Assembly (NCBI RefSeq): GCF_014701235.1
Contig: NZ_AP022873.1
Coordinates: forward strand, 1,922,001 to 1,986,000
Reading direction: 5' to 3'
Length of the DNA stretch: 64,000 nt
DNA from: Dissulfurispira thermophila
GTDB lineage: Bacteria > Nitrospirota > Thermodesulfovibrionia > Thermodesulfovibrionales > Dissulfurispiraceae
Shown: piece by piece, positions 1 to 8,404 of the stretch
Numbering within the stretch: the stretch's first letter is position 1
How the letters are laid out: the number at the start of each line of letters is the position of its first letter
Notes under the pieces: generated by a model
What the model saw: the letters and a program-made list of their open reading frames with translations, nothing else
What the model was told of the DNA's origin: nothing
The model's database searches: none
Position numbers and translations under genes: made by a program

Positions 1-1026
1 TTCACCCTTTGGGACCTCTGTTGCAGCATATATTTCTCCTACTGGCGCTGCTATCGGACCTTTTGTTATCAAGACAAACTGGTGTATTAATGATTCCATG
101 TCTGTTAATACCTTATCTTTTGGAGGCAGTGTGAATTTTGGAGCATCAGGAGCCATAATAGGACCTCGCGGCATCTTTTCTATGCATTGTTTGATAATCC
201 TGTTTGACTGCTTTAATTCCTCCATCCTGCATTTATACCTGTCATACACATCACCATTTTTTCCTATAGGGACATCAAATTCCACATATGGATATGCATC
301 ATAAGGCGCATATTTCCTCACATCATAAGGAACTCCTGAACCTCGCAGAGTTGGACCTGTAAGACCCCAGTTTATTGCATCTTCTGCGCTTATAATGCCT
401 ATGCCTTTTGTCCTCTGCAGCCATATCCTGTTTTCATCTATAAGGGTCTCATACTGCTCTTGGATTATCTTTGGAAACTCCTCAGTAAATTCGTATAATT
501 TATCTAAAAACTCCTGACTGACATCGTTTCTGACCCCGCCTATTCTTGCATAGCTAACTGTGAGCCTTGCACCGCATGTCATCTCAAACAAATCAATCAA
601 TCTCTCCCTGTCTCTAAATCCATACAAAAATGGGGTCATAGCACCAATATCGAGCATATGTGTAGTGAGTCCGATAATATGGCTACTTATCCTCGTCATC
701 TCACACATGATTGTTCTTATATATTTAGCCCTTTCAGGAGGTTCTATACCAAAGAGCCTTTCCACTGCAACACAATAGCCGACATTATTAGACATGCTCG
801 AGATATAATCCAATCTGTCTGTTAAAGGCAGTGCTGATAGATATGTCCTATTTTCTGATAATTTCTCAACACCTCTATGAAGATAGCCAACATAGGGCGT
901 GCATTTAACCACTGTCTCTCCATCGAGCTCAAGCACCACCCTCAAGACTCCGTGTGTAGCCGGATGCTGAGGACCCATGCTTATGGTAATTTCTTTAGTC
1001 TTTAGTTCTTTTGCTACTGCTGTCAT
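1..1026 (-). CDS. nuoD: NADH-quinone oxidoreductase subunit D (partial, C-terminus outside window)
   Basis: This is the 49-kDa subunit of the complex I peripheral arm, which forms the quinone pocket together with NuoB. Reading from ATG at 1026 gives 342 codons up to the window edge with no stop. Recognisable stretches are [13 protein letters not shown] near the N-terminus, [14 protein letters not shown], and [19 protein letters not shown]. It is a separate gene, not a NuoCD fusion, and lies 39 bp downstream of nuoC in the order nuoABCD. The family is usually about 370-410 residues, so only the last part is missing. The identification is certain. Confidence 0.96.
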   Translation of the reverse strand, partial: MTAVAKELKTKEITISMGPQHPATHGVLRVVLELDGETVVKCTPYVGYLHRGVEKLSENRTYLSALPLTDRLDYISSMSNNVGYCVAVERLFGIEPPERAKYIRTIMCEMTRISSHIIGLTTHMLDIGAMTPFLYGFRDRERLIDLFEMTCGARLTVSYARIGGVRNDVSQEFLDKLYEFTEEFPKIIQEQYETLIDENRIWLQRTKGIGIISAEDAINWGLTGPTLRGSGVPYDVRKYAPYDAYPYVEFDVPIGKNGDVYDRYKCRMEELKQSNRIIKQCIEKMPRGPIMAPDAPKFTLPPKDKVLTDMESLIHQFVLITKGPIAAPVGEIYAATEVPKGE

Positions 1027-1065
1027 CTATTTTTTTCTCCTCTTCACCAAATAAAAGTCTGCCCT

Positions 1066-1605
1066 CTATCTGATCTCATATATCTTATTCCTCTCTGCAA
1101 TCTCTATTGTTTCCTTATATCCCTTCCACTCCATTTCACCAAGGTCTGCCTTTAATGGATAGTCTTTTCTCAATGGATAGCCTTCCCAGTCCTCTGGCAT
1201 AAGTATTCTTCTTAAATCAGGGTGTCCGTTAAATCTGATTCCAAACATATCAAAACATTCCCTCTCATGCCAGTTTGCCCCTGCCCATATATCAGTTACA
1301 CTGTCTATATTGCAGTCATCCTCTGGGACCTCTGCCTTTATTCTTATCATATGCCTGTGCCGCATAGAATACAAGTGATAAACAACCTCAAACCTGTTAT
1401 CTTTTTTGCCTGCATAATCAACACCACAAAGGTCTTCGAGATAGTCAAAATACAACTCCGGGGTGCTAAAAAGATATTTCATTATCTCTTTTAGCCTATC
1501 TTTTTTTATTACCACAGACACCTGCCCACGAAATTCTGTTATATCCTTTACTTCTGTTGGATACCTGTCTTTGATTAGCCCTGCTATTTCTTTAGGCTCC
1601 ATCAT
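1066..1605 (-). CDS. nuoC: NADH-quinone oxidoreductase subunit C
   Basis: The 30-kDa subunit of complex I, a structural part of the peripheral arm at the cytoplasmic face of the membrane. The 179-residue product has the family signature near its C-terminus: WHERECFDMFGI followed by HPDLRRILMPEDWEGYPLRK. The length is normal for a free-standing NuoC. It follows nuoB with a 25-bp gap and precedes nuoD, so the four genes should be one transcript. Two adjacent ATG codons exist at the start (MMEPK); the choice between them is open. Confidence 0.95.
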   Translation of the reverse strand: MMEPKEIAGLIKDRYPTEVKDITEFRGQVSVVIKKDRLKEIMKYLFSTPELYFDYLEDLCGVDYAGKKDNRFEVVYHLYSMRHRHMIRIKAEVPEDDCNIDSVTDIWAGANWHERECFDMFGIRFNGHPDLRRILMPEDWEGYPLRKDYPLKADLGEMEWKGYKETIEIAERNKIYEIR

Positions 1606-1630
1606 AAGTTCTCCTTTTCCATCTTTTGCT

Positions 1631-2152
1631 TCATCTCCATCTGCTCCATTTGAAGTGTTCTTTCCTTATCTTTTCCTGAAGCTTTAGTATCCCTTCCATC
1701 AGTGCCTCAGGTCTTGGAGGACATCCGGGTATATACACATCAACCGGCAGAAATGTATCAACCCCTTGCACAGTGCTATATGTATTAAATATGCCTCCGC
1801 TACATGCACAACTGCCCATAGATATTACATACCTTGGCTCGGGCATCTGGTCATAGACTCTGCGCACTATAGGCGCCATCTTTTTTGTAACAGTGCCTGC
1901 GATTATTACAAAGTCAGCCTGTCGGGGTGAACCTCTGAAGATTACCCCTAATCTGTCTAAATCGTAGTGTGACGATCCCGTCGTCATCATTTCAATAGCA
2001 CATCAAGCAAGACCAAATGTCATGGGCCACAATGAAGACAGCCTTCCCCAGTTTACAAGCTTATCAAAACTAACTATGATAGTGTTTGCCCCTGGAATTA
2101 TCTTCAATCCCTCTTCCACTTCCACCAATGCACTTACACCGTCTATTACCAT
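1631..2152 (-). CDS. nuoB: NADH-quinone oxidoreductase subunit B with in-frame TGA (probable selenoprotein)
   Basis: NuoB carries iron-sulfur cluster N2, the last cluster before quinone. From ATG at 2152, preceded by GGAGGTGAGGG, the frame runs 173 residues to the stop at 1631, broken only by TGA at 2005-2003 (residue 50). The context is [18 protein letters not shown], where the family has a tandem Cys pair; the TGA sits exactly at the first Cys. The other two N2 ligands are present in [10 protein letters not shown] and [12 protein letters not shown]. Translation from the next ATG (1990) would lose both tandem cysteines and could not give a normal NuoB. A SECIS-like hairpin follows the TGA. 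I infer selenocysteine insertion; a nonsense mutation or sequencing error is the alternative. Confidence 0.8.
1970..1986 (-). promoter_or_regulatory. SECIS-like hairpin in nuoB
   Basis: On the minus strand, 16 nt after the in-frame TGA, TGACGA pairs perfectly with TCGTCA around the 5-nt loop CGGGA. The loop begins 22 nt after the TGA and has G at its second position, which fits the published geometry of bacterial SECIS elements (loop 16-37 nt downstream, G in the first two loop bases). Confidence 0.6.
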
Positions 2153-2228
2153 AATCCCTCACCTCCTTCTGATTCAGATTAAGGTTAAGGTTAAAAAAGG
2201 CTTTTTCCTCAACCTCAACCTTTCCTTT

Positions 2229-2627
2229 TTAGTCCCACTTAAATGCCTCTTTTTTCCATGCGTATATGTAGCCAACCACTAATATTGCTATAAAAAGCAT
2301 CATCTCAATCAATGCATAAAGCCCTATCTTTTCATACACAACGGCCCATGGATACAAAAATACTGCCTCAACATCAAATATCACAAAAAGCATTGCTATG
2401 ATGTAAAACTTAATACTAAACCTATATCTCGGCTCTCCTACCGGCGGGTTTCCTGATTCATAAGGCATCAACTTCTCTTTATAGGGTCTCTTGAGCCTAA
2501 AAATCCCACCCACAAGCAATGCACCTGCTCCAAATGCAAAGGCTATAATCATGATGATTAATATTGGTAGGTACTCTGTTGGCATGTAACTGCCGGGTGA
2601 TACTGAACCTATTGCACGGGGATCCAT
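2229..2627 (-). CDS. nuoA: NADH-quinone oxidoreductase subunit A
   Basis: Small membrane subunit of complex I with three predicted transmembrane segments. Family motifs are visible: KLMPYESGNPPVG, RYRFSIKFYIIAMLFVIFD and EAVFLYPWA. I place the start at ATG 2627 because GAGG lies a normal distance upstream on the minus strand; a GTG at 2633 is also possible. It is the first gene of the nuo operon seen here, 76 bp ahead of nuoB. The gap to nuoB contains short inverted GGTTAAGG-type repeats. Confidence 0.94.
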   Translation of the reverse strand: MDPRAIGSVSPGSYMPTEYLPILIIMIIAFAFGAGALLVGGIFRLKRPYKEKLMPYESGNPPVGEPRYRFSIKFYIIAMLFVIFDVEAVFLYPWAVVYEKIGLYALIEMMLFIAILVVGYIYAWKKEAFKWD

Positions 2628-2639
2628 ACTCACCTCATG

Positions 2640-3186
2640 TGTATATTTTTTCTATACATCAAAAAACGCCTTAATTTATACTTTAAATCAGCAAAACTTG
2701 TCAAGCATTCAGCACCACTTCACCACTTCACCACTTCACCCCTAAAGCCCACCGCCTAAAGCCTATTTACCCTCTCCCCTCAACCTACCCCTCTCCCCAA
2801 ACAAAAGGGAGAGGGGATTTTTTAATTTTGTGAAACCCTATGCACTTGAACAAACACTTTTTAAAGACTTTGAGCAGTGTCTGTCATCTAAAATCAGGCT
2901 ACCGCCTTCACCCCTTCACCAATTTTTAATAATATAGCATTAGTTTGTTTTATAATCCACATAAATCTAAATGTCAAATTAAAAATATTAAATTGCTTAT
3001 AAAAATATCATTGTTTTTATGCCTTGAGGGATAAAGTCTTTGAACTTTTTGATTTTTTTATTTAAAAGGCAGAGATACTTTGTTAAAAGAATATTAGATC
3101 GAACAAGCATATACTGTCGTCTGGAAGACATCCAGTTGGTAAAGAGAAAAGTTGTTTTTCTTGTTGCAGTTTAAGTAAAATCTCAC
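2640..3186. other. Repeat-rich intergenic region between nuoA and trpC
   Basis: No gene is seen here. It holds three units of ACTTCACC near 2716-2741, a terminator-like hairpin at 2788-2826 (CCCCTCTCCC pairing with GGGAGAGGGG, then a T-rich run), a 55-nt segment at 2843-2897 that recurs at 8590-8645, and two more TTCACC units near 2903-2920. The hairpin plus the following TTTTGTGAAACCCTAT recurs in inverse orientation at 28375-28412. The region therefore collects dispersed repeats. A promoter for the nuo operon and for trpC should lie here but none is clear. Confidence 0.6.
2788..2826 (+). repeat. GC-rich hairpin repeat, terminator-like
   Basis: Perfect 10-bp stem (CCCCTCTCCC / GGGAGAGGGG) with a short A-rich loop and a following T-rich run. 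No plus-strand gene lies upstream, and an inverted copy occurs at 28375-28412, so it is better described as a dispersed repeat than as a dedicated terminator. Confidence 0.6.
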
Positions 3187-3969
3187 ATGGTTAACATTTT
3201 AAATACAATTGTCAGAAAAAAGGCTGAAAGATTAAATCTTGCCAAAAGCACTGCTCCTATTAATGAGCTAAAAAAGCGCATCTATGATATTGACAAGACA
3301 AGGAACTTTGCAGATGCCGTAAAAAAAACAGATAAAAAGATAAAGCTCATTGCAGAGATAAAAAAGGCATCGCCTTCAAAAGGTCTCATCAGAAAAGACT
3401 TTGACCCAATTAAAATAGCATCCATATATGATAAAAAACCTGTGAGTGCTATATCAGTGCTCAGTGAAGAAGATTTTTTTCAGGGCAATCTGTCATACAT
3501 TAAAATGGTCAAAGATGTAACCTCAAAGCCAATCTTAAGAAAAGACTTTATTTTCGATGAATACCAGATATATGAATCAAGAGCAAATCACGCTGATGCC
3601 ATACTCTTGATTGCAGCCATCCTTGAAAAAAATCAGGCAGAGGAATATCTGCACCTTGCCAAAGATTTAGGGCTTTATGTCTTATTTGAAGTCCATGATG
3701 AAGATGATTTAGAAAAGGCACTTTTAATAGATGCAGATATTATAGGCATCAATAATCGAGACCTCAAGACATTAGAGATTGACTTATCCACTACTTTTAG
3801 CCTAAAAAAAGATATTCCAAAAGATAAGATAGTAGTAAGCGAAAGCGGGATAAAAAACAGAAACGATGTGCTTAAGCTTGAAACAATAGGGATAGATGCA
3901 ATGCTTATTGGTAGTTCATTAATGCAAGCAAAAGACATTGGCAAGAAGATAGATGAGTTACTAAATTAA
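3187..3969 (+). CDS. trpC: Indole-3-glycerol phosphate synthase
   Basis: Closes the indole ring in tryptophan synthesis (CdRP to indole-3-glycerol phosphate). The 260-residue TIM-barrel protein shows the expected blocks in order: LIAEIKKASPSKG near residue 55, ILRKDFIFDEYQI, IIGINNRDLKTLEID and VVSESGI. Length is normal. It stands alone; no other trp gene is in the window, so the pathway must be scattered. No good Shine-Dalgarno sequence precedes the ATG. It converges with the minus-strand copper cluster, ending 13 bp from it. Confidence 0.95.
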   Translation: MVNILNTIVRKKAERLNLAKSTAPINELKKRIYDIDKTRNFADAVKKTDKKIKLIAEIKKASPSKGLIRKDFDPIKIASIYDKKPVSAISVLSEEDFFQGNLSYIKMVKDVTSKPILRKDFIFDEYQIYESRANHADAILLIAAILEKNQAEEYLHLAKDLGLYVLFEVHDEDDLEKALLIDADIIGINNRDLKTLEIDLSTTFSLKKDIPKDKIVVSESGIKNRNDVLKLETIGIDAMLIGSSLMQAKDIGKKIDELLN

Positions 3970-3982
3970 AGATAGGTAAGGT

Positions 3983-4984
3983 TTAAGGGAGAGACAAACG
4001 AAAGTCAGAAAATATTATTGGATAAGAAGCTATACCTGTAAATATGATATAGCATAATAAGGTCGTTGCAATAAGTCTTTTTTTAATCAAAGGGATAATA
4101 TCTTTGAGGCTCTCTGATTTTCTATATGGTGCTATAATAGATGCCCCTATTGCTGCCATAGTCCCTATGAAAAGTGATATATACAGTGGATAACCTATGT
4201 AGTTATATTCCTTTTGCAAGATGCAAAATGGACAATTATGTGTGGGCAGTTGATAAAAATAAGGGGAAATAAAAGATATTAGCGATATTACTGACACTAT
4301 AAAAAAAAGAACTGACATTAGAGAAAATAAATAAAAACCTCTATCCTTTAGTTGAGTATAAATCCCTTGAGCTATGGTCAAGAAATTAAGTCCATAAAAA
4401 ACAGCCATTGCATACACAGGCGGTACAGATGCCATGCTTGATAAGAGCCCTTCTCTTTGCACTCCAAACAAAGCCCCACAGCATGAAGTTATTACTTCTG
4501 CCCTCATGCTCAAAAAATAAATAGATTGCAAAACTGTCTCTACAAGCACAAGCGGGGTAATAAAAAGGATAAAGGCATATTTCTTCTTTATCAATGGATA
4601 ATCATAGCCTCTATTGTCTGTATAATTCATAATAAGCCAGACCCCCGCAAGCATAAAGTTTATTATCTTGAAGATCAAAGTAGGGTAGCCATATGGATTA
4701 ACATTGAGTGTGCCAGCAGCACACATAGCACCAACAAACATGTTATGCAGATCATCTGAAGTATAGATAAAAAGAAAAAATGACATCACTTCAAAGGCAA
4801 ATGCATAACTTACAATAGTTGAGATTAGATATGTCTTGCGCTCAAGATTTATCTGCACCTCGCTGCCGCTTGTGATATTCCATTTTTTTATCACCTCAAT
4901 AGCAAAAAATGCTGCATAACAAAGCATTGAGCTTATAATAAGAGATGATAAAAGAAGTGCAACTATAGCTGGATTTATAACCAT
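3983..4984 (-). CDS. Polytopic membrane protein with paired cysteines, ABC-transporter partner
   Basis: I do not recognise a named family. The 333-residue protein has about nine hydrophobic segments. Two cysteine motifs stand out: TSCCGALFG in the middle and HNCPFCILQKEY between later membrane segments. A CPFC pair in such a loop recalls thiol-oxidoreductase or metal-binding membrane proteins such as DsbB/VKOR types, but similarity is only in the motif. It overlaps the upstream ABC ATPase gene by 10 bp, so it is translationally coupled and probably part of the same copper or thiol transport machine as the FtsX permease and NosL proteins. Confidence 0.75.
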   Translation of the reverse strand: MVINPAIVALLLSSLIISSMLCYAAFFAIEVIKKWNITSGSEVQINLERKTYLISTIVSYAFAFEVMSFFLFIYTSDDLHNMFVGAMCAAGTLNVNPYGYPTLIFKIINFMLAGVWLIMNYTDNRGYDYPLIKKKYAFILFITPLVLVETVLQSIYFLSMRAEVITSCCGALFGVQREGLLSSMASVPPVYAMAVFYGLNFLTIAQGIYTQLKDRGFYLFSLMSVLFFIVSVISLISFISPYFYQLPTHNCPFCILQKEYNYIGYPLYISLFIGTMAAIGASIIAPYRKSESLKDIIPLIKKRLIATTLLCYIIFTGIASYPIIFSDFRLSLP

Positions 4985-5655
4985 TGTTCAGCAATTTTCC
5001 CATCTCTGATGTTAATAATCCTGTCTATTACGGGTGCATCACACACAATAGGGTCATGACTTGCTATTATAATTGTCTTCCCTTGAGCCTTCAGGTCTTT
5101 CATATAAGCCATAAACTCATAAGAGAGCCTGGTGTCAAGATGTGCAGTGGGCTCATCAGCTATTATTATTGATGGATCATTAATAAGTGCACGCGCAATA
5201 GCAGTCCTTTGAGCCTCTCCTCCAGAGAGCCATTCAACCTTTGAATTAACTTTGCCTGAAAGATTAAAAATATCAAGCAGACTCATAGCCCTCTTTCGGA
5301 GTAAGCTGTATTTTTCCCCAACTGGATATGCTGGAAGCATGATATTTTCTAAGACAGTAATGCCTTTAATCAAATTAAACTGCTGAAAGACAAAACCAAA
5401 TGTCTTTCTTCTTATTTCAGTGAGAAACCTCTCAGGCAAGCTAGTGAGTTCACGACCAAAAATATTCATCCTTCCGCTTGTTGGTCTTGACATGCAGCCA
5501 ATAATGCTTAAAAGCGTGGTCTTTCCAGAGCCGCTCGGACCTCTTAAGACAGTAATCTTTTCTGTTTCTATCAAAAGGCTTACATTATCTACAGCGATAA
5601 ATTCATTTGGCTTGCCAGCATTGAAGACTTTCTTTATGCTATTAAGTTGTATCAT
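4975..5655 (-). CDS. ABC transporter ATP-binding protein (LolD/MacB type)
   Basis: ATPase that powers the neighbouring FtsX-type permease. The 226 residues contain the Walker A GPSGSGKTT near residue 40, the Q-loop FVFQQFNLI, the signature LSGGEAQR, Walker B IIIADEPTAHLD and the switch His in IIASHDP. This subgroup (LolD, MacB, FtsE) moves or pulls on periplasmic or membrane substrates instead of importing solutes. The gene is 4 bp behind the permease and overlaps the next gene, in an operon with NosL-like copper proteins, so a role in copper-centre assembly or periplasmic protein release is plausible. Confidence 0.92.
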   Translation of the reverse strand: MIQLNSIKKVFNAGKPNEFIAVDNVSLLIETEKITVLRGPSGSGKTTLLSIIGCMSRPTSGRMNIFGRELTSLPERFLTEIRRKTFGFVFQQFNLIKGITVLENIMLPAYPVGEKYSLLRKRAMSLLDIFNLSGKVNSKVEWLSGGEAQRTAIARALINDPSIIIADEPTAHLDTRLSYEFMAYMKDLKAQGKTIIIASHDPIVCDAPVIDRIINIRDGKIAEQWL

Positions 5656-5659
5656 TTGC

Positions 5660-6856
5660 TTATCTCATCACTGAATCAGGCTCAACAGTAGCAGCCCTCC
5701 ACGAAGGTATTATAGTAGCAGCAGTGTATGGGATGACTGTAAGGAAAAATAGGGTTATAATCTGATAAAAGTCAATAAAAGGCGTAAGCCTAAATTCAGG
5801 ATAAAGCACTGACCAGCCTTTTAGCACGGGCTCAAATAGATATGAATTGAAAAAAAATACATGCGCATAAGATAAAATTACTCCCAAAAGAAATGATGTC
5901 AAAGAAACGACTGTGGCTTCCCAAAATTTCATGATGATAACATCTGATGCCTCCCATCCAATTGCCTTTAATATCCCTATCTCACGCCTCTCCTCTGCAC
6001 TCAGACCTGATGCCTTGTCCCATGCAAAAATAACAAATGCCATAACTGCTCCAAAGAGTATTGTTAATATAATTCCACTGCGCCAGTTAAATACAGAGTC
6101 ATAAGTCCTCAGGATTTCATCTCTTACTATTGGACGAGCATCAGGCAGTATTTCTGTTATTTTTCTGGCTATGTTATTAATCTCTCTCTTATTTCTGACA
6201 CCAACCATCAAGTCTGTAACATAATCCTCTTTAATGCCAAAAAGTATCCTGAAATCCTCTTTAGAAATTAATATGAGGTCTGATGCAACAAGGTCAGAAG
6301 ATGATGAGAAAACCCCTCCTATCTTAAAAAACAAAGACTTGCCTTCATAACTCCTAAAAGGCATTATGTCTCCTATATTTGCAAGACGCACCTTTGATAT
6401 GCCACTTCCGATTATTATGCTGCCCTTGTCTATATATAGATCTCCTGAAAAATCATAAGATTTTTTGCTGTGTAGTTGAGACATATCAACATCTGCAATC
6501 TTGATTCCCTTGTCAACTGCCATGACAGTATAGTTGGCACCAGCCACCGGGTCAAAATAATATCCCCATAACCTCCCTTTGACCTCAGACACACCTTTTA
6601 TCTTTCTTATGCCATCTATATATTTCAACGGCATAAAATCATGCCTACCAGCAACCATTCTCTGCACTACAATATCAGGTGCATCCTGCAAGATAAACGC
6701 AGCCTCCCTTCTGATAGCATAGGTAAAAAACATGACTGAGCCAAGCATAAACACAATAAGAGTGTAAACAACAAAGAGAGAGATGTTTTTGCCCTTTTTC
6801 CTCATCAGAGATGAAATAGTAAAGTCAACAATATTTCGCTGTCTCTGCAGTTTCAT
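5660..6856 (-). CDS. FtsX-family ABC transporter permease
   Basis: A 398-residue MacB/FtsX-type permease: one N-terminal membrane helix (about residues 25-47), a large periplasmic domain, then three C-terminal helices, with the typical motif RREIGILKAIGWEASDVI. It pairs with the ATPase directly downstream and overlaps the small upstream gene by 4 bp (ATGA). Within the periplasmic domain, SKKSYDFSGD is encoded by a palindromic DNA element at 6443-6470 that also occurs twice in the ntrB-like gene at 53488-54687. This may be an in-frame insertion. Confidence 0.92.
   Translation of the reverse strand: MKLQRQRNIVDFTISSLMRKKGKNISLFVVYTLIVFMLGSVMFFTYAIRREAAFILQDAPDIVVQRMVAGRHDFMPLKYIDGIRKIKGVSEVKGRLWGYYFDPVAGANYTVMAVDKGIKIADVDMSQLHSKKSYDFSGDLYIDKGSIIIGSGISKVRLANIGDIMPFRSYEGKSLFFKIGGVFSSSSDLVASDLILISKEDFRILFGIKEDYVTDLMVGVRNKREINNIARKITEILPDARPIVRDEILRTYDSVFNWRSGIILTILFGAVMAFVIFAWDKASGLSAEERREIGILKAIGWEASDVIIMKFWEATVVSLTSFLLGVILSYAHVFFFNSYLFEPVLKGWSVLYPEFRLTPFIDFYQIITLFFLTVIPYTAATIIPSWRAATVEPDSVMR
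6443..6470. repeat. Intragenic palindromic element (diverged copy)
   Basis: TCCTGAAAAATCATAAGATTTTTTG inside the permease gene resembles the 28-bp perfect palindromes at 53765 and 54343. The match is visible by eye over about 24 nt with a few differences at the ends. Confidence 0.5.
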
Positions 6857-7143
6857 AGTTCACTTGTCTTTCTTGATGGTGGTTTAATTAAAGCACCAGA
6901 AGGAAAATGCTCAAAAGACAAAGGATAATCTTGAAATGGGGTATTCAGATCAGCCATTGAAAGATGCCGTGTATATCTTGCCTCTGTAAAAAGGCATAAA
7001 TCCGTAAGCCCTAAACTTCTTACTATAGCCCTCTGCACTGTAAAATCTGATTTAATCTGCTTAAAGAAAGAGTGAGAAAAAAATGCAATCAGCAAAATCA
7101 GATTAATAGCAATAAATGCAAAAAAAATATCAGACCTTCTCAT
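6853..7143 (-). CDS. Small membrane-anchored protein of the NosL/ABC copper cluster
   Basis: A 96-residue protein with one N-terminal hydrophobic segment (about residues 8-26) and a periplasmic tail. The tail contains SLGLTDLCLFTEARYTRH, ADLNTPFQDYPLSFEHFP and SGAL, which look conserved instead of random and resemble small proteins that accompany NosL/FtsX clusters elsewhere. No catalytic motif is visible. It overlaps the permease gene by 4 bp, implying translational coupling. Function is unknown; a periplasmic partner of the transporter is likely. Confidence 0.7.
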   Translation of the reverse strand: MRRSDIFFAFIAINLILLIAFFSHSFFKQIKSDFTVQRAIVRSLGLTDLCLFTEARYTRHLSMADLNTPFQDYPLSFEHFPSGALIKPPSRKTSEL

Positions 7144-7159
7144 AACCCCTTCACCAAAT

Positions 7160-7275
7160 AGGCTTTAGGCTGAAGGCTGAAGATAAAATCCAATCTTGAA
7201 TTTTAAATCTTAAATCTTAAACTTTAAACCTTCAACCTTGAATCGCCGAAGGCGTTATCCCCTTCACCCCTTCAC
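7160..7275. repeat. 116-bp direct repeat, copy 1
   Basis: This segment matches 8660-8775 with only two visible differences, exactly 1500 bp apart. It is AT-rich with short internal iterations (CTTAAATCTTAAA, CTTTAAACCTTCAACC), a small palindrome around CGCCGAAGGCG, and ends in TTCACCCC units. The two copies bracket the two NosL-like genes. Confidence 0.9.
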
Positions 7276-7283
7276 ATCTTCAC

Positions 7284-7793
7284 CTATTCTTGCATTACAG
7301 ATGCAATGTCTTTAAATTTAATGATCCTATCGCCTTTATGGTCTTTTAAAAACACCTTTGCATCATCCTCTGCTTCAAATGGTATGAATTCCTTGCCCAT
7401 TGGTCCGTAAATCGAGCTACCAATAACATAAAAAGCCTTTTTGCCATCAATATCTTTCAGACTATAATAATCCTTCACATAGATTGCCTCTATATCTTTA
7501 ATGTCTTTTGCTGGATTATATCTTTTCATATTCAAATAGTACTTCATCATATCCTTAACTCCATCAAACACCGCATAAGTGCCATCTGCAAATATAATCT
7601 GTGCTGTCCAATCTGGATATTTCGACACAAACATACCACATACAGGACACTTATCCTTTGAAGAAGGCTTTATAGGCTTTTTCTCACCAGCAATACTTAC
7701 TGATACAAAGGCTATCAAAAGACAAGCCAAGGCTAAGCCTAAGCCCATCCTCTCTTTTCTGTGAACTGTGGACTGTGGACTGTGGACTCTCAT
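7284..7793 (-). CDS. NosL-like copper-binding protein
   Basis: NosL proteins bind Cu(I) and help metallate copper enzymes such as nitrous oxide reductase. The 169-residue product has an N-terminal membrane or signal segment (about residues 17-35) and the NosL motif DKCPVCGMFV near residue 49. The first 16 codons derive from a short CAGTCCA repeat, so translation may really begin at the internal ATG encoding MGLGLAL. It lies 11 bp downstream of a second NosL-like gene. No nosZ is in the window, so the copper client is not known. Confidence 0.85.
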   Translation of the reverse strand: MRVHSPQSTVHRKERMGLGLALACLLIAFVSVSIAGEKKPIKPSSKDKCPVCGMFVSKYPDWTAQIIFADGTYAVFDGVKDMMKYYLNMKRYNPAKDIKDIEAIYVKDYYSLKDIDGKKAFYVIGSSIYGPMGKEFIPFEAEDDAKVFLKDHKGDRIIKFKDIASVMQE

Positions 7794-7804
7794 AGTCTTT
7801 CTTT

Positions 7805-8404
7805 TTAGTGTTTATGCTCCATTGCCTTTGTCCTTTTTCCCCTGATCATTGTTGTATCATCATACATGTCAGAATATGCTGCCTTTAAAGCCTCATCAAA
7901 CGTTGCAAGTTTACCACCATTAGCCTTTATAAAAGCCTCTGCATCCTCTTTCTTTTCAAATGCCCATTTTGGATTTTTAGTCATCACGCCTTGCTTGCTT
8001 CCACCTATTACCCAGAAAGCCTTTTGAGCATCAATCTGCTTTTTTGTATTATAATCCCCTACCTCAATTAATTTCACTGACTTGCCCATATTAACAGCCA
8101 GATCTATTGCAGCACAGTGAATGCTACAAGTGCCTACAACTGTTCCATCATCATAAGTTATAGTCATAGCAGTATGCGCAAACTTTTCTCTATCCATGCC
8201 ACAGTATTTGCATGATGCATAGGCTTTTGTGTCTTCTTGCATTGGCATCTGATGCCCCATATGCGAACCATGCTGCGAATGATCCATGCTCATGCACTTG
8301 CACTTTTTCTGCCCCATGCTATTACTTGTCTCATCAGACCATGCCACTACAGAAACTCCGAAAACCATCAAAACAAACAAAACAAAGACCATTAACCTCT
8401 TCAT
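7805..8404 (-). CDS. NosL-like protein with Met/His-rich N-terminus
   Basis: A 199-residue exported protein: signal peptide about residues 1-23, then a metal-binding stretch rich in Cys, Met and His (KCKCMSMDHSQHGSHMGHQM), then a NosL-like domain starting at ASCKYCGMDREK and containing GTCSIHCA. The His/Met run would suit periplasmic copper binding. It is the first of the two NosL genes and probably starts the transcription unit with them. It ends in KAMEHKH, again His-rich. Role in copper delivery or detoxification is inferred from domain and neighbours. Confidence 0.85.
   Translation of the reverse strand: MKRLMVFVLFVLMVFGVSVVAWSDETSNSMGQKKCKCMSMDHSQHGSHMGHQMPMQEDTKAYASCKYCGMDREKFAHTAMTITYDDGTVVGTCSIHCAAIDLAVNMGKSVKLIEVGDYNTKKQIDAQKAFWVIGGSKQGVMTKNPKWAFEKKEDAEAFIKANGGKLATFDEALKAAYSDMYDDTTMIRGKRTKAMEHKH

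Noticed and set aside
2229-2633. GTG 2633 as nuoA start
   Set aside because: The ATG at 2627 is better spaced from the GAGG site; the difference is only two residues.
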